Assembly: GCA_964597495.1 (NCBI GenBank)
Contig: CAZQYC010000001.1
Coordinates: 1 to 64,000 of the forward strand
Length of the DNA stretch: 64,000 nt
Direction of reading: 5' to 3'
DNA from: CAZQYC01 sp964597495
GTDB taxonomy: Bacteria; Pseudomonadota; Gammaproteobacteria; Steroidobacterales; Steroidobacteraceae
A program made the translations under genes and the position numbers. The notes under the pieces are model-generated. The model made no database searches and was not told the origin of the DNA. It saw only the letters and a list, made by a program, of their open reading frames with translations. Positions 24,963 to 32,489 of the stretch are shown one piece after another (the stretch's first letter is position 1; every line of letters starts with the position of its first letter).

Positions 24963-25778
24963 TTGTTCCTTGCGGAGTCCGCGGCGAGTGCGGAGATCGA
25001 ATTGAAGAAAGAGTTTTCCTTAAAAGACCAGAGCAGCGTCGGATCTGCCGAGAGCGCGGACGTACACGCCTTACTCGCTCGTCTATTGGACATTGCCCGC
25101 GCTTCCGCACTGGAGGAAATGGCGAGCGGATTAGCCCACGAACTGAACCAACCGCTTGGAGCAATCGCAACCTACGCGCAAGCGGCAGAACGCATGCTCA
25201 CCAAGTCGCCGCCGATGATCGACGCGGCTGCCGACGTCCTGCGTCAGATCAGCAAGGAAGCCTTGAGCGCCGGCGACGGGATTCGACGCATTCGCCGGCT
25301 CTTCGATCGCGAGGCACTACAAAGAAGACGCTGCTCGGTTGCCGTCATACTCTTCGAATTGGAGCCTTTGCTGCGGCTTCTAGGCCGACGCCACGGCGTT
25401 CGACTGCAATTGGAAGTAGCTCCCGGCGTGCCGGATGCATTTGCCGATCCGATGCGCATCCAGCACGTGCTGTTCACGCTAATTCAAAATGCCTTTGAAG
25501 CGGAGCGCACCGTGCAGTGCGAACCGCACGTCAAAGTCACCGTAGCAAGCGATCGCTATTCTGTCGAAGTGGCAGTCACCGACAACGGTGTCGGCATTCC
25601 CGAAAAGGCGCACGGTCAAATTTTTCGGCCGTTCTACACCACCAAGTCGAACGGCACCGGCTTGGGACTTGCCTCGAGCCGCGCCATCGTCGAAATGCAT
25701 GAGGGAGCGATCGGTTTCAAATCCACTTCCGAGGGAGCGCGTTTTTGGTTTAGTCTTCCCGCCTATAACGAATCGTAG
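24963..25778 (+). CDS. Sensor histidine kinase, start uncertain (possible frameshift)
   Basis: The catalytic part is clear: HisKA with SGLAHELNQPLGAIATYAQA (His near residue 60), then HATPase motifs LIQNAFEAE, TDNGVGIPEKAHG and GTGLGLASSRAIVE. It belongs to the FixL/TodS-like group and precedes the FixJ-type regulator by 12 bases. The 5' end is odd. The only in-frame start is a TTG at 24963 without a ribosome site, whereas AAGGAG and an ATG at 24908 sit just upstream in another frame. Skipping one base between 24930 and 24962 would join that ATG to SILATCILFLAESAASAEIE, a signal- or anchor-like segment. This is either a sequence error or a real frameshift. Confidence 0.82.
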   Translation: MFLAESAASAEIELKKEFSLKDQSSVGSAESADVHALLARLLDIARASALEEMASGLAHELNQPLGAIATYAQAAERMLTKSPPMIDAAADVLRQISKEALSAGDGIRRIRRLFDREALQRRRCSVAVILFELEPLLRLLGRRHGVRLQLEVAPGVPDAFADPMRIQHVLFTLIQNAFEAERTVQCEPHVKVTVASDRYSVEVAVTDNGVGIPEKAHGQIFRPFYTTKSNGTGLGLASSRAIVEMHEGAIGFKSTSEGARFWFSLPAYNES

Positions 25779-25790
25779 GGCCGCTGCGCG

Positions 25791-26417
25791 ATGAAAGACA
25801 TCAAGAAGGACGCCGCTCTTATCTATGTGCTGGACGACGATGAAGGCATGCGCCGAGCGTTGACCACGCTATTGGCGACCATCGGCCATAAAGTGGCTCC
25901 CTTCGCACTGCCTTCCGAGTTCCTGGCAAAACACGATCCCGGTCAACACGGCTGCGTCGTACTCGACATCCGCATGCCGGAAATGAGCGGACTCGAAGTG
26001 CAGCAGCGCTTGAACAAGGAAGGCTCGATGCTACCGGTCATCTTCATCACGGGACATGGCGACATACCGATGGCCGTGCAAGCGATGAAAGAAGGCGCCT
26101 TCGATTTCATTCAGAAGCCTTTTCGCGACCAAGATCTGGTCGATCGCATCAACCATGCCTTGCAGCAGGACGCGGAGAACCGCAAGACGGTGCTGCAGAA
26201 GGCCGACTTGAAACGCCGCTTCGAATCCTTGACGCAGCGCGAACATCAGGTCTTGGAGTTGGTCGTCGACGGCCGTGCGAACAAGGTGATCGCGATCGAT
26301 TTGGAGTTGAGCGAGCGCACCGTTGAAATTCATCGCGCTAACGTCATGGAAAAAATGGGCGCCCGCTCCGTGGCTCACTTGGTGAAAATGCATCTCACGC
26401 TGACCGGCGAAGCTTAA
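25791..26417 (+). CDS. FixJ-type response regulator, LuxR-family output
   Basis: This 208-residue regulator has an N-terminal receiver (YVLDDDEGMRRALTTLLA, phospho-Asp in CVVLDIRMPEMSGLE, Thr in FITGHGDIPM, Lys in FIQKPF) and a C-terminal LuxR helix-turn-helix (LTQREHQVLELVVDGRANKV, LSERTVEIHRANVMEKM). The TGHGDIPMAV segment is diagnostic of the FixJ/TodT/StyR group. It is co-transcribed with the kinase immediately upstream, making a two-component pair; the control target is not visible. Related systems respond to oxygen or aromatic compounds. Confidence 0.95.
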   Translation: MKDIKKDAALIYVLDDDEGMRRALTTLLATIGHKVAPFALPSEFLAKHDPGQHGCVVLDIRMPEMSGLEVQQRLNKEGSMLPVIFITGHGDIPMAVQAMKEGAFDFIQKPFRDQDLVDRINHALQQDAENRKTVLQKADLKRRFESLTQREHQVLELVVDGRANKVIAIDLELSERTVEIHRANVMEKMGARSVAHLVKMHLTLTGEA

Positions 26418-26432
26418 GCCCGGCGCTCGTGC

Positions 26433-27578
26433 TTACATCGGGTCTTTCGGCAGCCAGAATGTCGCCTTCGCGCCCTCGTTAATCCGGCCCTCGATGGCAA
26501 CGCCGCCGCCGTGGCGTTCGACGACGCGCTTTACCAAACACAATCCGATGCCGTTGCCGACGAAATCTCGCGGAGTGTGTAACCGCTCGAAGAGACGAAA
26601 CAACTTCCCGGCATGTTCGGCATCGAAACCGACGCCGTTGTCTTCGACGCTGAAATAGACGAATGGCCCCTCTTCAAACGCGGCAACTCGAATCGACGGC
26701 GATGGTTTTTGTGCGCTGAACTTGACGGCGTTGCGAATCAGCTGCGTCCAGATCTCCCGTATCAGCGCGCGATCGCCCTTAATCCTCGGCATGGATCCGA
26801 TAGCAATCGCTTCCGATTTCAACGCGCCGGCCGGCGGGCAGGAGTCACGAACAAGCGCATGTATATCCAGGTCTTCCAAGATCAGTTCCTTCTGTCCGAT
26901 GGCCAGAAAATGTAGATAGTCGTCGATCATCGAATTCATTTGCGCCGACCGGCTGGTTACTCCCTGAAGGTGGCAAAGCGCCTCGCTGCGCAAGTCGGCT
27001 TGCAGTGCTTCCCGAATCCGCATGGAAAATCCGTTGATAGCTCGCAGCGGTGCGCGTAAATCGTGCGCAATGCTATACGCGAGCATCTCAAGCTCGCGAT
27101 TCGCCGCCTGCAGCTGCGTCGTTCGTTCGGCGACTCTTTCTTCCAGGCGCGCGTTCAGAGTACGAAGCTCCTGTTCTGCACGCTTGCGTTCGCTGATGTC
27201 GCGCAATACGCAAATCGTCAGGATGCCGTCTTCAATCGGTACGGGATTTAAACTGATCTCCACGGGCAGCTCGGTGCCATCGCGACGGACCGCGACCAAT
27301 TCCCGTCCCGCGCCCATCGCTCGCATGACCGGCTCCGCGACATACCCCTCGCGCCGCCGTTCGTGAACGGAACGCAGCCGGTCCGGCACGAGACATTCCA
27401 CGGCTCGATCTTTAAGCTCAACCGGCGACCAGCCGAGCACCTTTTCGGTTGCGGCATTCGCGAAAACAATTCGCCCTTTGCGATCGACGACCAACGTCGT
27501 ATCAGGAGCGGCTTCCAGCAAGTTATGAAAAAGCGCCAAGAAAGCGCTGTGCTCGCCATCAATCGCGGACTCCGTCAT
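26433..27578 (-). CDS. PAS-domain sensor histidine kinase
   Basis: This 381-residue soluble kinase has an N-terminal PAS domain (LEAAPDTTLVVDRKGRIVFA to about residue 130), a coiled-coil linker (RKRAEQELRTLNARLEERVA), HisKA with the His in SIAHDLRAPLRAINGF and HATPase (QLIRNAVKFS, DNGVGFDAEHAGKLF, GIGLCLVKRVVERHGG). This architecture is that of phytochrome-like or bacteriophytochrome-related kinases without the chromophore domain. No receiver is attached. It ends 15 bases from the FixJ-type gene, convergent, and may phosphorylate it or another receiver. AAAGG lies upstream of the ATG. Confidence 0.92.
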   Translation of the reverse strand: MTESAIDGEHSAFLALFHNLLEAAPDTTLVVDRKGRIVFANAATEKVLGWSPVELKDRAVECLVPDRLRSVHERRREGYVAEPVMRAMGAGRELVAVRRDGTELPVEISLNPVPIEDGILTICVLRDISERKRAEQELRTLNARLEERVAERTTQLQAANRELEMLAYSIAHDLRAPLRAINGFSMRIREALQADLRSEALCHLQGVTSRSAQMNSMIDDYLHFLAIGQKELILEDLDIHALVRDSCPPAGALKSEAIAIGSMPRIKGDRALIREIWTQLIRNAVKFSAQKPSPSIRVAAFEEGPFVYFSVEDNGVGFDAEHAGKLFRLFERLHTPRDFVGNGIGLCLVKRVVERHGGGVAIEGRINEGAKATFWLPKDPM

Positions 27579-27756
27579 CGCCCACCTTTACTTTTTGTCA
27601 TTCGATGTTGGCATTCGCGAGCACGCCAGACATGAGGAGAAGCCCGTAACAGGTAAGGAACAGTGGCAAGTGGGAGAAGTCCTTAGATGCTAGTGGGAAC
27701 CGCGGTCGCAATGGGCTTTCAGATCGCAGAGAGTGCACGCCCGAGATGAAATCCTT

Positions 27757-28758
27757 ATGAACGTAGTCGTCTACAGCGCAAAACGCTATGACCACGAGTA
27801 CCTGCAAATCGCATTCGGCGGTCGGCATCGGGCAGTTTTTCTCGATGCGCCGCTCTCCTTACAAACGGCGGAATTCGCGACCGGATATTCGGCGATTTGC
27901 GCTTTCGTCAACGACGATCTCGGCGAGCCGGTACTGAAAGCGTTGGCGCGCACCGGCGTACGCTTGATCGCACTGCGCTGCACCGGATTTAACAACGTGG
28001 ATCTCAAGGCGGCTCGTAACCTCGGCCTGCGGGTTGCGCGTGTACCTGCCTATTCGCCACACGCCGTCGCCGAACACACGATCGCACTCGTACTGGCCTT
28101 AAATCGAAAATTGCATCGGGCCTTCAACCGCGTCCGAGAAAATAACTTCTCCCTGGAAGGCTTGATGGGCTTCGACCTACACGGCAAGACCGTCGGCATC
28201 GTGGGGACGGGCGCGATCGGTACCGCCGTCGCCCGCATTCTTGCCGGCTTCGGTTGCCGCGTCATCGCCGCGGACCCCGCGCCTAACGATCACTGCCGGC
28301 AACTCGGCGTGCGCTATGTATCGTGGGAGGAACTCTGTCGCGACAGCCGCATCATCACCTTGCACTGTCCGCTCACGCCGCAAACGCAACATTTGGTCAA
28401 CGTGGAAGCCATCCGGCGCATGCAGCCTGGCGTGATGCTCGTCAATACTAGCCGCGGTGGTGTCGTCGATACCCGCGCACTCATTCAAGGGCTAAAAGAC
28501 GCATCCATCGGCAGCCTCGCACTGGACGTTTACGAAGAAGAAGCGCATCTATTCTTCGACGATTTATCCGAACGCATCGTCGACGACGACGTGTTCGCAC
28601 GGCTGCTGACGTTTCCCAATGTCCTGATTACCGGCCATCAAGGCTTCTTTACCGAGGAAGCGCTCGCAAGCATTGCCAAGACAACCGCCGACAATCTCGA
28701 CGCCTTTGAGACCACGGGCATCCCTCTTCATGAGGTTGCGAGCGACGTGGGCTTTTGA
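27757..28758 (+). CDS. ldhA: D-lactate dehydrogenase (2-hydroxyacid dehydrogenase family)
   Basis: This 333-residue NAD-dependent enzyme begins MNVVVYSAKRYD, as in LdhA, and reduces pyruvate to D-lactate in fermentation. Visible elements are LRCTGFNNVDL (substrate loop), the Rossmann motif VGIVGTGAIGTAVA, catalytic Arg in NTSRGGVVDT, Glu in DVYEEE and His in TGHQGFFT. The ATG at 27757 matches the family N-terminus; an in-frame ATG 24 bases upstream is less likely. It is transcribed alone. It would be a second fermentative outlet besides the acetate route encoded at 43-57 kb. Confidence 0.93.
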   Translation: MNVVVYSAKRYDHEYLQIAFGGRHRAVFLDAPLSLQTAEFATGYSAICAFVNDDLGEPVLKALARTGVRLIALRCTGFNNVDLKAARNLGLRVARVPAYSPHAVAEHTIALVLALNRKLHRAFNRVRENNFSLEGLMGFDLHGKTVGIVGTGAIGTAVARILAGFGCRVIAADPAPNDHCRQLGVRYVSWEELCRDSRIITLHCPLTPQTQHLVNVEAIRRMQPGVMLVNTSRGGVVDTRALIQGLKDASIGSLALDVYEEEAHLFFDDLSERIVDDDVFARLLTFPNVLITGHQGFFTEEALASIAKTTADNLDAFETTGIPLHEVASDVGF

Positions 28759-28784
28759 ATCTTCCTGGCCCCCTATTTTCCTGG

Positions 28785-29369
28785 CTACTTTCCCGGACCG
28801 GCAAACTCGCGCAATCGCCTAAGCCAGCGCTCACGAGCTTTGACGTTGTCCTCGATGCCGCCGATCACGCTGGTACGAATGGGCCCGATGCCCACAAAGG
28901 CGAGAATGTTTCGCTCCAAACTCTTCAAGCTATGCGAACGGTAGTACCACTTATAAAACAAGGACGGCATGCCCATCGCGACCACAATTCGCGCCGACTT
29001 ACCGATCAATAGCTTTTTGGGTAATTTGCTTCCCGGCTCATTCTTGAACGCAAACCCGGGCCGCATTAACTGTTCAAAAAAGGCCTTAAGCACTGCAGGC
29101 ATCGATCCAAGCCATAGCGGATACAGGATCACCAGGTGATCGCACCAAGTAAGATCCAGCTGAGCGCTCTGGATTGCGCTGGGTGGGGCCTCCTTTAGGA
29201 ATTCATCGCTTGTCGTCAGCCAGTCGAACTTAAGCTCCGATACTTTTATCGTCTTCACCAGATGCCCCGCACTCCGTGCGCTCTCTGCGTACGCTGCTGC
29301 ACACGCATGAATGAACCGGCCTTCGCGCTTATCCGGATGCCCATCGATGATTAGAATTCGGCGTTGCAT
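28785..29369 (-). CDS. NAD(P)H-dependent flavodoxin-fold oxidoreductase
   Basis: This 194-residue protein has the flavodoxin-like fold of the NQO/KefF/MdaB group: RILIIDGHPDKREGRFIHAC for FMN/FAD phosphate, then VILYPLWLGSMPAVLKAFFE for the isoalloxazine site and GKSARIVVAMGMP. Such enzymes perform two-electron quinone reduction or act as ancillary subunits of Kef antiporters. The Kef-type gene is 15 kb away, so a functional link is only a possibility. It converges closely with ldhA and is transcribed on its own. Confidence 0.88.
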   Translation of the reverse strand: MQRRILIIDGHPDKREGRFIHACAAAYAESARSAGHLVKTIKVSELKFDWLTTSDEFLKEAPPSAIQSAQLDLTWCDHLVILYPLWLGSMPAVLKAFFEQLMRPGFAFKNEPGSKLPKKLLIGKSARIVVAMGMPSLFYKWYYRSHSLKSLERNILAFVGIGPIRTSVIGGIEDNVKARERWLRRLREFAGPGK

Positions 29370-29499
29370 AGTCCCGTTCAGCTTCTTTGGCCCGCGTTGT
29401 TGGCATCTCGCAAACCATACTGCCTAACCCGTCGTCCGAAAGAATTCAGGAAATGCCGCAATACTTTGCGAGTTTCGGCAAGTTTTTAGGCGTCACCCG

Positions 29500-30861
29500 C
29501 TACAGCGCGACCGAGTCGCGAAACTCCGGTACCGTCACGCTCCACTTGAGTGCGTGCTCGATTCGCTGTCGGAGTGCATCGCAAGCGGCAGGCTCGCCGT
29601 GGGTAAGAAATACTTTCCGTGGCGGTGTCGTCGCTTGCTTAAGCCATGCGATCAATTCCGGGCAATCTGCATGCGCCGACATCGAACTAAGTTGCACGAC
29701 CTCCGCATTGACGGGAATGTCCGCCCCGTGAATGCGCAGCGTGCGCGCGCCGGCCGCAAGCGCCGCACCGCGCGTACCGCCTGCTTGAAACCCCGTGAGC
29801 AATATCAAACTCTTCGGATCGGGCGCCCAGCGCTTAAGGTGATGGACCACTCGCCCGCCGGTCGCCATGCCGCTCGCGGATACGATGATTTTGCAAATCG
29901 TATCGCTCGCAAGCGCTGCCGACTGCTCGGACGACTGCACGAAACGAACCGAACGAAACATCGCCGAACATTCTTCCGGCGACAGCCGATGCTCGTGACT
30001 GTGCCTTCGATAGAGTTCGCTCGCGTCGATGGCCATCGGACTGTCCAAATAGACCGGAACGTCCGGAATACTGCCTTTCGCCTTCAACCGTTGTATCAGC
30101 AGAAGCAGCAGCTGCGCCCGGCCCACCGCGAAGGCCGGCACGACAATCGTCGCCTGGCGTGCGCATGCCGCGGCAAGCGGCGCGGCGAGTTCGGCTTCCA
30201 TGTCGACTTGCGGGTGGGATCGATCCCCGTAGGTGGATTCCAAGATCAAATAATCGGCGGCTTCGAACGGCTGCGGGCCTTTCATCAATGGGTCGTTGTC
30301 CCGACCGACGTCTCCGGAAAAAAAGATCGACGTCGAATCGGTTTGCAATCGAATGCCGGCGGCGCCCAATAGATGACCGGCAGAACGAAACTTGGCGGCG
30401 ACAGCGTGCAGGGGTTCGAACGCGTGATCGACACGCTGCACTTCGAAGTACTTTAAGCAAGCTTCGGCATCCGCCTCCGTGTAAAGAGGCAGCGCCGGCT
30501 TATGTTTCGAATAACCGTGTCGATTGTCGTAGTGCGCCTGCTCTTCCTGCAGGAAGCCGCTATCGGGTAACAAGATCTTGCACAAGTCGAACGTGCCGCG
30601 CGTGCAATGGATCGGCCCGCGAAATCCTTGTTTGACAAGCAAGGGCAAATAGCCGCTGTGATCGAGGTGCGCATGCGTCAGCAGTACGGACTTGATCGAC
30701 TTTGGCTCGAACGGGGGCGGCACCCAATTCTTGAGCCGCAGCTGCTTGTAGCCCTGAAAGAGCCCGCAATCGATCAATAGTTTCCCAGACGGATGGTCGA
30801 CTAAGTACCGTGAGCCAGTAACGGTGCCGGTAGCGCCTAAGAATGTAAGTTCCAAGTACAC
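29500..30861 (-). CDS. MBL-fold beta-CASP ribonuclease
   Basis: This 453-residue enzyme has the metallo-beta-lactamase core LLTHAHLDHSGYLP and the beta-CASP and C-terminal motifs GRAQLLLLLI, SASGMATGGRVVHHL and VFLTHGEP. This is the bacterial CPSF-like group (TTHA0252 type), which cleaves RNA endo- and exonucleolytically. The N-terminus FLGATGTVTGSRYLV is typical. The start is the GTG at 30861. A MITE-like element ends 17 bases upstream of it, so its native promoter has been displaced or replaced. This is likely an RNA-processing enzyme in the cytosol. Confidence 0.92.
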   Translation of the reverse strand: MYLELTFLGATGTVTGSRYLVDHPSGKLLIDCGLFQGYKQLRLKNWVPPPFEPKSIKSVLLTHAHLDHSGYLPLLVKQGFRGPIHCTRGTFDLCKILLPDSGFLQEEQAHYDNRHGYSKHKPALPLYTEADAEACLKYFEVQRVDHAFEPLHAVAAKFRSAGHLLGAAGIRLQTDSTSIFFSGDVGRDNDPLMKGPQPFEAADYLILESTYGDRSHPQVDMEAELAAPLAAACARQATIVVPAFAVGRAQLLLLLIQRLKAKGSIPDVPVYLDSPMAIDASELYRRHSHEHRLSPEECSAMFRSVRFVQSSEQSAALASDTICKIIVSASGMATGGRVVHHLKRWAPDPKSLILLTGFQAGGTRGAALAAGARTLRIHGADIPVNAEVVQLSSMSAHADCPELIAWLKQATTPPRKVFLTHGEPAACDALRQRIEHALKWSVTVPEFRDSVAL

Positions 30862-30878
30862 CTCGCTTTGACTAGGAC

Positions 30879-31094
30879 CTATCTCAAAATTGAATGGAAT
30901 GGCGCTTAGTTAAGCATGGCGATGTTTTCGGCTCCCCCTCCCTTGAAGGGAGAGGGATGGGGAGAGGGTGTAAAAATTCACGCATACGCGAAACTCCCTG
31001 TCTTTCCCCCTCTCCCTAACCCTCTCCCGCGAGGGGAGAGGGAACAGGAACGCCGCAAAAAGCCTTAAGTAATTGCCATTCAATTTTGAGATAG
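30879..31094. mobile_element. MITE-like element with 19-bp terminal inverted repeats
   Basis: CTATCTCAAAATTGAATGG at 30879-30897 is matched by its exact reverse complement at 31076-31094. The 216-base interior has no gene but holds an inner imperfect repeat (AATGGCGCTTAGTTAAG against the right arm's AATGGCAATTACTTAAGG) and CCCTCTCCC/GGGAGAGGG palindromes that fold back. TA dinucleotides sit at both ends, as for transposons that insert at TA, but a target duplication cannot be proved without an empty site. It lies between sco and the RNase gene. Confidence 0.75.
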
Positions 31095-31110
31095 ATTCCG
31101 TCCTTCTTGA

Positions 31111-31683
31111 TCAGCGTTCCGACTTCGCAGCTTGCTCAACCGCGGTGACGAAGGTCGGGTCGGCCTTGCCTAACGTCGCCGTTTGTTTGCCAAGCACACC
31201 CGCTGGCGACACCAACGTTAGCACGCTGGTGTGGTTGTATTCGCCGTCGGGTAATTTTCGATATTGCACCCCAAGCGCGGCCGCCAATACTCGTACGTCA
31301 TCGCCGAGCACGCGGGCGAGCGTCCAGCGTTTAAGGTCGACGCGCCTTGTGCTGGCCAATCTCGCGAGTGCTGCAGACGTATCGCGCTCGGGGTCGAGCG
31401 TGATCATGAGCACTCGCACGTCCGCACGGGCATTCGCGGTCAGCGCTTGTTCGGTTGCTCGCAGCGATTCAATCAGCAAAGGACAGGCATTCGGGCAACT
31501 GCTATAGAACATCGTCACGATGACGGGATGCCCGCGATATAAATCCAGACTGCGTATTCGTCCTTCTTGGTCCTGCAGCGAAATCGGCAGACCGTAGAGA
31601 GACTCCGTCGATGTCTCGGCCGCTTTGAGTCCGGACGACAGCAACAGCAGCGCAACAAAGACCCAACCTGTCGAATTTTTCAC
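31111..31683 (-). CDS. SCO1/SenC-family copper chaperone
   Basis: This 190-residue protein has an N-terminal signal anchor (GWVFVALLLLSSGLKA), a thioredoxin fold with the copper-binding CPNAC (CxxxC) in MFYSSCPNACPLLIES, and a distal His in YNHTSVLTLV. SCO proteins deliver copper to the CuA centre of oxidases or maintain thiols; in denitrifiers, relatives serve nitrite or nitrous oxide reductase. The GTG start at 31683 overlaps the nirV stop in GTGA, so it is translated from the same message as nirK-nirV. It probably metallates NirK or cbb3 oxidase. It ends 16 bases before the MITE. Confidence 0.9.
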   Translation of the reverse strand: MKNSTGWVFVALLLLSSGLKAAETSTESLYGLPISLQDQEGRIRSLDLYRGHPVIVTMFYSSCPNACPLLIESLRATEQALTANARADVRVLMITLDPERDTSAALARLASTRRVDLKRWTLARVLGDDVRVLAAALGVQYRKLPDGEYNHTSVLTLVSPAGVLGKQTATLGKADPTFVTAVEQAAKSER

Positions 31684-32480
31684 TGCGTTTCTCCTTGCTC
31701 GTCGGCGGCGCAGCGAAAGCCAAGCGTCGCGGTCGTGTACTTCGCTTCCAGGCTCGACAACATAGCGACGCGCATCAAAACCGCGTATTGATCTTTTTGT
31801 TCCATCGTCAACGCGCCGCTGCCGCAAAAGCGCGTAACGTCGGAACCATTTTGCGAACGGCTATCGGAAGAGACGAGCATGCCGTTGAAATCCTCCACCC
31901 ACTCCCAAATGACGCCGTGAAGATCGCGAATGCCGTAGCGATTGGCAGGCGTCGACCCCACCTTCGGCAAGGTCGTGCTCGGCCGTGCATACCACTCGAG
32001 TATCTGTTGACGCCAAGCTGGATCTTGGCGGGCGTCCGCTGCCGTCGCATTAGCAGCTGCCGCCCACTCCCACTCGTACCACGTCGGCAAACGTGCGTTG
32101 CGAGCTTTGCAATACGCGCGTGCGGCGTACCAGCTGACGCGCGTCAACGGCTGACGCGCAATGTCCTCGCCGGGGTGTGAGGCATCGCGCCAGTGACTCA
32201 GATACTCGCCGTCCGCCAGCAGTCGTGCGATCCGATCACGCCGCCATTCCGGATTCGTTCTCAGAAACGCGGCAAAGTCGGCATTCGTGACCGGCAGTGC
32301 GTCCATGCGAAAACGCTCCACGGTCGCCTTTGTCTGTCCGGGTGCAATCGGCAACACGGATTCGAAGGTTGCGCCGGGAACGCGTCCCATGAATTTTTCA
32401 TTGGACGCGCTCTGTGCGGAGGTTCCTGCGACTGCTGATAGAGTCAGTATCAGCGCCGCGACCGTTCTTCTGACAGGCAC
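31680..32480 (-). CDS. nirV: NirV, SUMF1/FGE-like protein
   Basis: This 266-residue protein has a signal peptide (residues 1 to about 22) and the formylglycine-generating-enzyme fold: VTNADFAAFLR, PLTRVSWYAARAYCKARNAR, LPTWYEWEWAAAAN, GIRDLHGVIWEWVEDF and TLGFRCA. NirV genes directly follow copper nirK in several denitrifiers; their role is not established and they lack a sulfatase partner. The start is the GTG at 32480, nine bases after the nirK stop. Its periplasmic location would place it with NirK. Confidence 0.9.
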   Translation of the reverse strand: MPVRRTVAALILTLSAVAGTSAQSASNEKFMGRVPGATFESVLPIAPGQTKATVERFRMDALPVTNADFAAFLRTNPEWRRDRIARLLADGEYLSHWRDASHPGEDIARQPLTRVSWYAARAYCKARNARLPTWYEWEWAAAANATAADARQDPAWRQQILEWYARPSTTLPKVGSTPANRYGIRDLHGVIWEWVEDFNGMLVSSDSRSQNGSDVTRFCGSGALTMEQKDQYAVLMRVAMLSSLEAKYTTATLGFRCAADEQGETQ

Positions 32481-32489
32481 TTCAATGCT

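Noticed and set aside
24908..25498. 196-codon open frame starting at the well-placed ATG 24908
   Set aside because: After the first ten or so codons it is Arg-rich out-of-frame sequence over the kinase domain. Only its initiation signal is believed.
30940..31050. CCCTCTCCC repeats as a CRISPR array
   Set aside because: There are only a few short inverted copies, no regular direct repeats or unique spacers, and no cas genes; they belong to the fold-back element.
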